A DNA stretch of 64,000 bases from Macrobrachium rosenbergii. Taxonomy: Eukaryota; Arthropoda; Malacostraca; Decapoda; Palaemonidae. The position numbers were made by a program, and so were the translations under genes. Shown here piece after piece: positions 26,501 through 38,500 of this stretch. The stretch is from assembly GCF_040412425.1 (NCBI RefSeq), contig NC_089763.1, positions 53,398,587 to 53,462,586 of the forward strand, read 5' to 3'. How positions within the stretch are numbered: position 1 is the first letter of the stretch; each line of letters starts with the position of its first letter. Under the pieces are notes generated by a model that ran no database searches, had not been told where the DNA came from, and saw only the letters and a list, made by a program, of their open reading frames with translations.

Positions 26501-29500
26501 TTACTCTATGCTGGATACCATCTCACATAGGATTAGAAGGCAATGAAAAAGCAGACACCTATGCAAAAGAGGCTAGAACACTCCCAATATCAGCAGAATT
26601 ATTACCATTAGAAGATTATACTAGATACAGTAAAGCGGTGATTAAGAAGAAATGGCAAAATAACTGGAGGGAAAGCAATCTTAACAATAAGTTAAGAGAA
26701 ATAAAAGAAACTGTAGACCCGTGGCCATCATCTTTTCAGAATTGCCGCAAGTTTTCAGTAATGTTGACACGGCTAAGAATTGGTCACACTAAAGTGACAC
26801 ATGGTTACCTAATGAATAACCCCCATGCCTCTGTACCTATGTGTGAAATATGTAATGTACAAATAATAGTAAAGCATATTTTAAAGGTATGTCCAAAATA
26901 TAGAATCCAAAGAGACATTTTATTTAGAAGATATTCCTTTAAAGATATACTGTCAGAAAATGACAAATTTTCACTTTTTAATATCTTAAAATTCCTTAAA
27001 TTTAATCATTTATACGATAAAATATAAGATTCATAAAATAATTTATAATATATTCCTAATTAACTTAATTCTTAGATTAACATATGTTGCTAGTTTTAAT
27101 TAAATTCTTAGAGAATTTAAATAGCTTGTCTAATCCTTCGGGCCTGCCCTAGGAGAGTTAATATTAACTCAGTGGTCTGGTTAAACTAACATTAAAAAAA
27201 AAAAGCCTTCCCTTCTCCTCTCTCATGGGAATAGGGTATAAACGAATTGGGCTCATTAATAGTGTTGTGGACGGAGCAAGTTACCTACACCAAAATATTG
27301 GAATGCTGCCGCAAATGTTCAAATTTAAGCTGCATATAAATGAAACATAATAGCTATGTAGTTACTTGGTAAGTATACTGTATATAAAACTTTATTTTAT
27401 CATAAAAATGTCATTTTCCTCATTACATGCCAGGTCTGTGCAAGATAAATGTTCACCCCTGTCCCATCCTTTTTGTCAGGGAAAGTGGGTGGGTTTGAGG
27501 ACTCCCAGCGGCTGCCAAAATTAGGTTTTTCCTATGTCAAAACCTGTTTTTTGAGAGCGTAGTTGCTGTTCGTCCTCAAAGGAGCTTGCAAAAGTAATTG
27601 ACAGGTGATGAAATGGCTTAGCTCCTAATAAATAAATCCAATGACCCAGGTAAATTTTTGGTCCAAAGTATAGTCACAGGTTAAGAACCATTTTCTTTAT
27701 TCTGGATACTCATTAGGGTTTGAAAATAACGAACAGGAAATAACACAAACATATATGTATATGCACTATTCTTTTTTGGTTCTAAGGTGACTTACTTAAT
27801 TACTTTGGGTCCTTTCCCAGCATTATCTCAGCATGACCACCACCTCTAATGGCAATAGAGTTTCAGTAAGCAAAGAGTTAGGCTAACCCAATTTACCCTT
27901 TCGTTAACCTCAAATTATCTATCAGTGTTAAAAAACTCGTTGACTAATGAGTTTCATTAACAAATTTGTCTAATGTTACAGGCAGTCCACGGTTATCGGT
28001 GGGGTTCTGTTCCCGACGGTGTGATGATAACCAAAACTTGCCGACAACCAAAAATCGACAATAACAGCTCTTATCGGCACTGACAACCAGATATTGGTGC
28101 CGATAACAAGAGATCAGCATCAGCGCCACTGTTAAGTGGGGATCGGCACATATCGGTGCCAAAAATCCAATTGTCGTCGCTAGACAAGCGCCATAAAACT
28201 GGATTGCCAATAACTGAAGTCGCTGATAACCAGGGACTGTGTGTATTACATTAATGCTAATTATCGTTTTGTTAGACTGGAAAAAATAATAGCACGGCAG
28301 TTACAGCGCAACCTAGCAATTTAATCCTAACTTCTCACCTTGCAGGAGACCTGCTGGCTTCCATTTTAACAAATATAAGCCTATCCATTAAAGTTTTAAG
28401 GAACTATAACTTTTTACTGGGCCTTAAAACTATGTACTTAGCTTTAAAATTGTTATGATGATTGAATTTTTCAGAGCAAAACCTGGGGATAAGTGAACTC
28501 TGTGACAGACCAGAGTGTAGTGAGGAAAATAGCTGACAAACACACTGCTATCACACCTATGCAAGTAGGATGAAGGGAAAACCGATGTACTCGCTGTAGA
28601 CAGGAGATAGAGCCCTCTTGTCCTGATCCCTATAAACTCTATCACGTGCCAACAAGCACTGTTTTACCCGAGACCAGCTATAAGAGAATTCTTTGGTTTT
28701 GGTTGGTCTGTCTTATGGAGACACTGGAGGGACCATGAGAGTGTAACTCCGTTGAGGACAAACAGCGGTCATGCCTTCAAAATTATTCTGTTAAAGTCTA
28801 TCAAAGAAAGAAAATGCTATACTGTAATGGAATACCATAAGACTGTACTTTTCATTTTAATATGAATGTGAATGCTTTAGCCCATTTCTTTTTTATGAAT
28901 CCAAGTGCAATATGATGATATACCACCACAGGACTAAAAATACCTTTTCATCTAGATGTATTGTGTTTCTTCTTTGTTATATCCATGACATTTTTTCAAC
29001 CTCAAATTTAATTTTTAAAAATCCAGATTCAAGTCTGTTCATGTTTCTTATGTTATCAGTACTTTTCCTTCCTTTTCACATTGTTCCTTTATGTTTCTAG
29101 TATTGAAAATTTCATGAAGTCTACTTTATCTTCATTGCTGAAAAAAATTATTGGTATGGTGGTAATTAACAGATAGAAACATATCAAAACCAGTATGCAA
29201 CTTTGAGGTAACAACTTTGTTCCTTCCAACTCACTGTCCTTCATTTCATGGCCAGAACCAGACTGCTTTTGATTATTTTGTACTCTGTTCTGACATAATA
29301 TTGCATTATGTACATATTATAAGTGGGAGGTGGTGCCTTCCTTGCCAGCAGCTTTGATAATGTAGATTTATAATACACTTTTCCTCCTAACAAATAACAG
29401 GATAAAAGTTATGTACCTGTAGCTTGTAATAATATATTTTGTTTAATTTCCAGTGTATCGACACTGAAAGTGTTATTCATACCCTGGGCAACTAAAGGAT

Positions 29501-32500
29501 TATGGGCTCCCATCATAGAGGTGTGGGGAGGCAGGAATCGATGGCTGTTTATTGCCCTCTTGGCTCTTGGAATATCTGCATATACAGGTAAAACAGGGAA
29601 AAGATTTCAGTATATTTTATTGTTTATCCTTACAACTTCTATTTTGATTTTGTCTATGAAACTTACCTGTCAGATATATATACAGCTGTATTTTTCTCCG
29701 AAATCCGAAGCAGAATTTCAAAACTTGGGCACACGCAGTGTGGCCAGGTGGTTAGTACTCATTCCCCGCCACAGTGGTGGGAATCGAACCATTCCCATTT
29801 TCTATTCAGATTTTTCTGTCAGCCGGGTACTGTTAACATCTGTTTGCCAGTACCTCCGCCTCTGATTTCGTTAACTTGCATAGCTTTCTCCCACTCTGAG
29901 TATTCTGACTTTGGTTCGAGGTAAGGTGAGGCCACCGGTTTCAGACCCTCACTGGTTTGCATGAGGAGGGGGCATGTATGTTTGATCAATGATCGCTGCA
30001 AAGAGTGTGAGCCTTTGTCTGACGCGAGCTGGAAATTGAAGATTCCTATGTTCGTAGTTAGAGCGTGACAGGATCAGGGCGTCTTCTCCAGAGTGTGTAA
30101 GAGTCAGGGTTCTATTTCTTCACCTGATAACCCCAATGTAGACATTGCTGTACCTGTCCTCGTGGCTCGCCTTCGGGCCCTGAGGTTGGGTGTTCCGCGG
30201 GGGTCGGCCTCTGACGGAGATCATGAACACCATCCGTGCTCTAGAAAACAAAGTGTCTTCGCTACAAAGTGCTGTGCAGTGTAGTGTTCCCCCTAGTGTC
30301 GTGGAGGGGGCGTCAGATCGGCCCCATAATGCTTCTAGGCCTGGACCTCTGTCAGACTCCCAGGACTCAGGGAGAAGGCATGTCGAAAGCCGTAAGAGGG
30401 TTACGGGGCTTCCGACCGACATCTGACGTCCTTCGGCAGTTCCTGCTGTCACTTCCTCAGGCTGCCAAGGATCGTGCTTCGGCTCGTATCCTTATGACTG
30501 CTTTCTTTTCGCCCGAGGCGCCCTCCTCGTAGGGGCTGGAATTCTCGCATGGACTCTACCACTGAAGAGGGAGTTTTAGAGATGACGCTCACGTCAGTTT
30601 TCTCCGCTTGTGCGGGATTTTGAAGCTTTCCCGCCACAGAAGAGGACCCAGACGCTGTCAGAGGAGGCGACGTTTATGAGTTTCCCCAGTCGCCTTCAAG
30701 GGAGAGAGCTGTTCTTGCTCCTGTGAGGAAGAAGAAGACGTCCCTCGCCCTTCTTCCCGTAGGCTCTCCCCTCTCCTCCTCCTGGATTTGAGTCCTCTCC
30801 TTCCAAGAGTATCTACTTAGATATGCAGCCAGTTGGCCTCTCTTCTGGCCGAGGAGAAGGAATCAGGAACCACGCCGTCGCAAAGGGACTTAGGTGGCTC
30901 ATTAAGAAGTCCAGGAAGTCCCCGTCTCCTGCTCCTTTTCTCTCGCTCTCCATCTCCTGCTTCTTCGCCCCGTCGTCCTCACAGCTCACGAAGTTCTTTC
31001 GTGACTCGCCATCTTCACGACGCAAGCAGCCATCCAGGACTCTTCTTTAGCTGCCTGCCAGACGCTTCTCTCGCTGCCGCACAGGACGTTCGGCAGGACG
31101 CTCAGCATGACGCTAGGTTGGGCTCCCGATCGGATGCTCTTCAGGACGCTCGCCAGGACGCTCGCCAGGACGCTCGCCAGGACGCCTTGCCGCCGACGCC
31201 CAGAGCATCTTGATCCCGCGGGAAAAGTAGATCCTTCCGTATCGACCTCAAGGCCTTCGCTCTTCAAAGCTGTTTGTGATTCTCGTGGTTCGCCTTTCAT
31301 GAAGGAGAAGCCCTGGCGATCTGAGCCTGCGGGTTTGATCAACCCTCTGCTCTCGCCCCGACTACCAGGTGCGTTAACCGCCTTCTATGACTTATTCGCG
31401 ATAAGTTTAAACTCCTCGTCTTCTCTCCTCCTTCTCGCAGCTTGCCTCTTCCAAAGCTGAGAAAAACGCTCGGGTTTAGAAGATGACTTCACTGGCTACT
31501 GGGTTAGCCTTCAAGAAGGTTAACGCTGGATGTGGAGGAAACCAGTGATCGCATAAGACTTCTTTGGCTCCTTCCTCCTTCTAAGCTTTTAAGTGTAAGG
31601 CTACATGGTATGAGACAGGTGAGGACGTCGGTTCTGTTCTTCTTCGGTCTCAAGGAGACTTCTCGCCAGCCCTGCCTGTCGACTGCCAAGGTTTCGTGGA
31701 CTGCGTCCTAGACCGACCATCATCTGAAGGGACTTCTTCCGGTTTCTATGGAAGTTTTCAACTTAGACTGGTGCTTGGGTGCTTTAGATCTCGTTGTAGC
31801 CCCGACTGACCAGCCTGGGGAGCTTATCCAGTGTTTTGAATTGCATGGATAAGGCCGCCAGATGGTTCTGAGGAATCAGGCCTCCCATTTTTGTACAGGT
31901 CTTGGAAAAGAGGGCCTTGTACTGCAATTTCACCTCCAAGTCAAGTTTCACTGGGCCACAAAGGGCTGAATTATTGTTTGCCTTTGTCGGTTACATCTTT
32001 CCCCAGCCTTAATCAAGGATCTTGCTTCCAGTCTTAAGGAGAAGGCAACGCAGGACCTATTGGCCCATTCGCCTAGACGCCCTTCAGTCCTTCTACGTCT
32101 TCGTCGGTTCTTTCCTCCAAGAAGAAACAGCCCTTTCGTGGAGGAGCTTCTTCCTCGAAATCGACTCCACGAGGGAGAGGTTATTCCAGAGGAGCAGCCC
32201 CATCGAAGCCCAGGGGCAAAAAGTGATCATCAACTCCTCCAGACACCTGTGGGAGCCAGGCTACTTTCATTTGCGGGAGCCTGGAGAGTTTAAAGGAGCG
32301 GACTCTTGGTCCGCCAGTTCTAGAGAAAGGTTACAAGATCCCGACTTCTCGACCGCTTGCCCCCTTTGTACGCCACCTGCTGATCTGTCGCCTCTACCAT
32401 TGGGAAACAACAGATCCTTTTAGATCTTTTTGGAGAGATGCTCTAAAAAGAGCTGTGGAGCCAGTTCAGATCTATCCTCTCCAGGGTCTTCTACAACCGA

Positions 32501-35500
32501 CGTTCTTATCCCGAAACAGTCGGGTGGTGGAGACCGGTACTGACGAAGCAGACTGAACCGCTTTCATTGTCAAGAGAAGTTCAAGATGGAAACGCCACAC
32601 CTGTTCTCGAGCGCTAAGACCAGGAGATTGGATGGTCTCTACCCCATAAGATGCTTACATTTCCACGCCTCCCATATCTCAGTCAAGACAGTACCTGAGG
32701 TTTGTACTGGGGGAAGAGTCTTCCACCCGGGCTCTTTGCTTTGGTCCCAGCACAGCTCCCATGGTTTCTACAGTGATCATGAGAAATGTGGCAAGGTGGC
32801 TTCACTTGGCGGGATCCAAGGCTTTCGCTTACCTGACGATTGGTCTATCTTGAGCTTCTTCCCGGGCTCAGTGTCTGGAGGACCCACTTCGACATTGGAG
32901 TTGACGGGTCCCCGGGACTTCTAGTCAACAAAAGAAAGTCCCATCTGATCCCGACTCAGTCCATCGCTCATCTGGGGATCTAGATGGATTCAGTGGCTTT
33001 TCGAGCGTATCCATCCCTAGAACGTCAACAATATTGCTTGAAAAAGTTTCGGCTTCTCCTGGGGAAGGAAACATGTCGTGAGGGAATGGATGAGTTTGCT
33101 GGGACCATTTCCTCGCTGGAGAAGTTCTGTTTCTGGGGAAGACTTCATCTCAGGCCGCTTCCAGTTTTTCCTTAGCGGAGAACTGATGAACAAGGAGTGA
33201 CCTGAAGAGTCCTTTGAAGATCTTTCCGTTTCGTCAAGACTCACCTGAGATGGTGGCTCAATTCTGTTACTGGCAGGAGGCGTTTCACGCCTTCAGAGCC
33301 CGACCTAGTGTTGTTTTCCGGACGCGGCCCAGGGAAGGATGGGGAGCAACACTAGGAGGGGGAAGAAGGCCAGGCACCCGGAGAGGGGAACAGGTGTGTC
33401 CTGGCACATCAATCTTGCAAGACTGGGAGCTATACATCTAGCCTCCTCCACTCTTCGAGGATCGTGTGCGTCAGGCCGGGCTGTTCAGGTAATCCCACAA
33501 CACCACAGCCTTGTTACCTCAAGAAGCAGGGGGTACTCGCCTCCTGCCTCTGTTCAGCTTGGCAAAGGAGATCCTTCTTTGGACTCATGCTCGGGGGATC
33601 ACAATTCTCACAAGGTTCATCGCGGGCATAGAGAATATCCGCAAGGATTCTCAGTCGGCAGCATCAACTTCGACACAGAATGGACCCTTCACGCAGGAGG
33701 TTTGTCTGGATCTGTGGAAAAGAGGGGATGTCCCCCAGTAGACCTTCGGCGACGCCCAGAACAAAGAGGCTTCCTATTGCTCCTGTCTTAGACCCGGAGC
33801 TCAGCAGTAGATGCCTCCCTCTGGGACTGGAAAGGCCTAGATCTTTACGCTTTTCCTCCCTTCAAGATCCTGGGAGAAGTGATCAGAAATTCTCAGCGCC
33901 GAAGGAACAAGGATGACTTTAATACCCCCTTGGCCAAAAGCAGCGATTGGTTCACAGAGGTCATGACCTTCCTTGTGGACTTCCCCATGACACTCCCCGG
34001 GAGAGTAGATCTTCCTAGCAGCCCCATTTCCTAAGATTCCACAAAACCTCCCCGCCTGGAGTCTAACTGGCGCTCAGACTATCTCGAAGTTGGCAAGAGC
34101 GAGGGCTTTATGAGCAGGCAAAGGCTATCGCCAGTGCCAGACGACCCTTCTATTTCAGTCTATCAACTGGCGGCCAATTTTAGAGATGGTGCAAGAGCAG
34201 CTGGATTTCCTAATTACCCACTCCTGTGCCCCAAATAGCGGACTTCCTTCTACATCTCAGGGAGAAAGAAAAACTGGCAGTCTCTACCATTAAAGGCTAT
34301 AGAAGTATGCTGTCGGCAGTCTTCCGACACAGAGGCCTTGACTTAGCCGACAACAAGGATCTCCACGATCTCTTGAGATCCTTTGAAACTGTTAAGGTTC
34401 CTAGGCCCATGACTCCTCCTCTTGGAACCTAGGATGGTCCTGGGGTAAATTTATGTCAAGTCCTTTGAACCTATGTCTCTGGGCTCTCTCAAGAACGTGA
34501 CTAGAAAGGCAGTTTTCTCCTAACTCAAGCAGAGCATGCATGAGGGTTAGTGAAGTTCAGGCTATTAGCAAGTTATTACTGGCTTTAGGGTCCTAATGCC
34601 GCTTTGCTCCTAAGTCCATTTTTTCTTGCCAAAATGAAAATCTCAAACCTGTGCCCAAGACGTTTGAAATCAAGGTTTGACAGAGATTCTTGACAGAATC
34701 AGAGAGAGTCTTGTGCCCTGTCAGGGCTCAAATTCCTACTTAGCCAGGACGAAAGAGCTGGTGTCTGGACAATCTGTGGTGTTCGGTTAGAAGACCTGAC
34801 TTGCCTATGTCCAAGAATGCTCAGTCATCTCTTTAAGAAGTACCATCAAAGAGGCCTATTCTTTCCAAGAAGAGGACATGAGGTCTCTTTAAAGGAAAGC
34901 TCACGAAGTGAGAGCCATCGCGACTTCCGGTGGCTTCTCTCCAGAAGAATATGTCTCTTAATGATCTTCTGGGTACCACCTTCTGGCGGAGTAATTCAGT
35001 TTTCGGTCAGACATTTATTTAGATGTGAAGTCAACTTTAAGACTGCCTTCGCTGGGACCATACGCTTCTCGCGAGACACAATGTTGGGAGAAGAGGGCAA
35101 ACATCATCCTATCCTTTAGGGTTAGGTGGTATTTTTAATCTTGGCTTTGTATTCGGTTGTTGTGGCCACCGATGTGGACGCCTAATCTTAGCCTATATTA
35201 GGTTCATTGGCTTAGTTAGGCCTGGTCAGGTGGTTGGTTGTTGCTTCTTTCCTCTCAGTATGGTCATATGATCTAGTCCCATTGTATCTGTCTCCCTGAC
35301 AGAGGTCATTCAGATCTCACCAGCTTTATAGGTCCCTACCTTGCTGGCAATCTAGTAAAGAGAAGCAGGCTTGGGTGACAGTAACCTCGGTTGCTGCGCT
35401 AACAGGTGAACCGCCAATCGCCATCTTTTGCTCCTAAATCCTATTCTGTCTCTACCCAATCTCCAATGGTGGATTCAGTTGTATATATATCTGACAGTAA

Positions 35501-38500
35501 GTTTCATGAACAAAATGATATTTTAATGATAAAATAAAGTTTGTTCATACTTTACCTGGCAGATATATATAATTATAGTGCCCACCACCTCCTCAGGAGA
35601 CAGTGGCACTAGAAAATCTGAATAGAAAATGGAATGAGCTCTCGATTCGCCACCCAGCGGCGGGAATGAGTACTAACCACCTGGCCACACTGCGTGTGCC
35701 GCAAGTTTTGAAATTCTGTCGGATTTCGGAGAAATACAGCTGTATATATATCTGCCAGGTAAGTATGAACAAACTTTATTTTATCATTAAAATATCATAT
35801 TTGAAGGCTATGGGAACCCAGCTTTTCTAACTTTTAATGTATATGTAGAATATTAAAGAAGATAAAATTAAAATGCAAAGATTATGCCTAAAATCTGTTA
35901 ATGATAGTTCTTTGAAAAATTTTTTTTTTATCAAAATGTATGTTTAGTGGATACAAATTATCACCATACTTGAGACATAAGGCAGCCCCCGCTTACCAGC
36001 GGTATTGGTTAACGGCGTTTTGAAGACTACCTGTATACTGTATTCCTTTAGTATTTGAAAGGATAACCAACTCAGAAAAGTTAAGATGACAGACTTTCTC
36101 TTTAAACACTGTAGTGTTTTTCCCAGGGACAGGAACACTATGGTGGGGTAATTGATACCCCAGTTTGGAAAATCAATAAAACACAATGTAATCAAGATAT
36201 TTTATTCCTGAAAACATGAAAAGAAACTTCAACCTTTCTTCTTTTATTGGTAAATAAGCTATTTTGAGAAATTAGAAAATAACAAGCTTCTGGGGTAATT
36301 TAAAAAAAAAACTCTGAAAAAGTAAGAACTATGTAGAATACCCTACAAAAAAAAAGTTACGAAAAAAAAATGATTGATGTTGGTGTGTTGTCCTTTGATC
36401 TGGCAACACTCAGGAGGTATACAGCCTGTTTGGGAGAACGTTGAAAAATGCTCTTTATTTTACTGGTAAATAAAACACTACTTTTATTATTATTATTATT
36501 TAATTTTTGTCAGTTATTTGTGAATTATATAGGCCCATATTTAATAGCTGTATGTTCTGTGAGTAGAATGACATGAGTCTGAGACAAGAAAAATTCTTTT
36601 TACCATTAAAATGTAACCATAACTGGAGGGTAAATGTAACGAAATTAATTTTTCCTATTATTTCACATTATCATGTACATTAATTGTTATTAATGGAAAC
36701 TTACAGAAGGTAAACAAAGGTCTTACCTTTATTGGTCAATGCAGTCCACACAGACTGGATATATGTGGCGGGGACACACGGGATGGCCACAGTTGTTGCA
36801 TCTGTGCCTTGAGTTTTGGTCTTCTTTTGTGGGACACTTTGCACACCGCCCCATGGGTGCTTCGCTGTCTGCCAATACAGGGTGCCCAGAAGCAGCTGCA
36901 GAGCTATGTGAAGGGAGGTCACAAACTCCAGCTATGGTAGCTTTGAGGGATCTTGAGAGGTGGGGGTTGCTGAGGCGCTGTTTTGCCCAGGGCCGGATGA
37001 GGGTCATTGCCAGCTACTTGATGTACCTACAGCACCCCATCTTTTGACATGCATTTTCTCAAGGTTCTCATAAAAAATGACCCAGGAGTTGATGATAATG
37101 GAATTCAGCATACCATGAAATTATACCCATGCTATTGAGTACCGTAACACTGTCGTGGGGTAAATTTCTCCCGGCACCCCATCTCCAGAGCACCATGGGC
37201 ACGCAAAATGAATGAAACTGCCATTCACTACAAGACCATTCATAAACATGAAGCTACTGGGAACAACAGCTCTCTTGGGGCATAGACTTTTAGTAGAAGA
37301 AAAAAATACATTTTTTAGAGGGTAAAATATACCCCACTACAGTGTTTAAGGGATGTCGGATTCCAGTTCATCCAGTATTCACTTCTGTTCTGAGGGTTGT
37401 AGAACTAGGTTAACCAAGTTTTCAAACAATTCTCATATGAAATGCAGTAAATGTACGGGGGCAAGAATGTAGTAAAGATAATACTTGCGTAGTGTCAGGA
37501 TTGGGAGGATAAGAAATGGAAAACCTTGAAATCTCATCTAGAAAAACTGGAAAGAGATAGGAAGAGGAAAGCAGCCCTTAGGGCTGAGAATAGGGCCAAT
37601 ACTGATTCTATTCTTTTGGATAATGTAGGGGATGATAGAACTCCAATTCCTCCTCTTTCTCCCATTCTAAGTCCTCCTACTTTACCATCTACTCCTGTTC
37701 CAGGTTCCCATGATTCTGCTCTTAGTGCCATTGCCAGCCTTGAATCAGGTTCGATCAGAAGTTTGGTTTATTCTAATACTGTTATGGAAATGGGATCGGC
37801 TATTAGATCTCTAATGGCGAAAAATGTGAATAATGAAAATGCAGTGAGAAGTGAGAGTGTTGTGAATGTTGAGGAGGTGGCTGTCCGTCCCACCAGTGCT
37901 CATAGATGAAGGTCACTGTCCCGCTCCCCTGCACCAGGGAGAAGACATACCGGAGGTCCAAGAGAGGCTGGTGGGGTTTGCCCGCAGGCAGTTGCCCCCT
38001 CTGTCGAGCCTGTCATTCGTTCCCAGGCTTTGACTAAGTGCCATTGCAAAGGCATTCCAGTGCATCAGCTTTCATCAGATTCGGAAGCTTCCAGCCCTCG
38101 CAAGAAGCTCCCATATCGATTCTCTGTTTCTTTGTGCCCTCTCAAGAGACATGCAGATCTTGGCGATACTTCTTCTCTGGCTGTCAAGAGGTACAGGGAG
38201 GCTAGCCTACAACCTTCCTGCAGTTTTCAGGACCAGCCTGCTTCTCCAGCTCACCACCTTCATTCATTGGGAGACAGTCCTGATTGCTACAAGCGCTCTA
38301 AGCGCCCGACTTCTTCCGAGCGCCCAGTGCCTGCTGACTCAGGCCAGACTTCCTCTGTTGAGCACCCGGCGCCTGCCGATTCGCGCCATACTTCCTCTTT
38401 TGAGCGCCTGGCGCCAACTTCTGAGCTTCTGGCGCCAACAGCCGAGCACCCAGCCTCTGCTTCTGGGCGCTAAGCGCCTTCCTCTCTTAATCCATCATCA

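Larger units (their letters stand above)
20757..27430 (+). mobile_element. DIRS-type element E1 with satellite and LINE inside
   Basis: The left terminal core ACTTACCAAGTAATTACATA (20780-20799) opens the element. A matching inverted terminal repeat plus right extension (27199-27430; core at 27355-27374) closes it. Between them are an ORF1 (about 21120-24420), then 1.3 kb of tandem satellite and a 5'-truncated LINE where RT and recombinase should be. The element lies in MFSD3 intron 1, in the gene's orientation, 204 bp after the exon. The two ends could derive from one insertion or from two. Confidence 0.65.
29630..35806 (+). mobile_element. DIRS-type retrotransposon C, full-length structure
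   Basis: The left terminal core ACTTACCTGTCAGATATATA (29661-29680) and ITR (about 29661-29800) return inverted at about 35640-35764, including CACACGCAGTGTGGCCAGGTGGTTAGTACTC-type blocks. The order is ORF1 (29990-32330), RT (32580-33180), RNase H (33300-33700), recombinase (34080-35120), internal complementary region (about 35490-35575), right ITR and right extension (to about 35806). It lies in MFSD3 intron 2, sense to the gene. Coding frames are interrupted, so it is full-length but inactive. Confidence 0.85.

Noticed and set aside
25978..27027. Domesticated RNase H gene
   Set aside because: Although the 349-codon frame is open, it is flanked by RT remnants and a LINE tail with an A run. 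A truncated LINE is the simpler reading.
27520..28790. Terminal inverted repeat pair (GTTCGTCCTCAA near 27568 and TTGAGGACAAACAGC near 28754)
   Set aside because: The match is short and there is no target duplication or coding content between, so I cannot separate it from chance or two solo ends.
36729..37007. Host RING/zinc-finger gene
   Set aside because: The TTAA/TIR boundaries and truncated context place it inside a piggyBac element.
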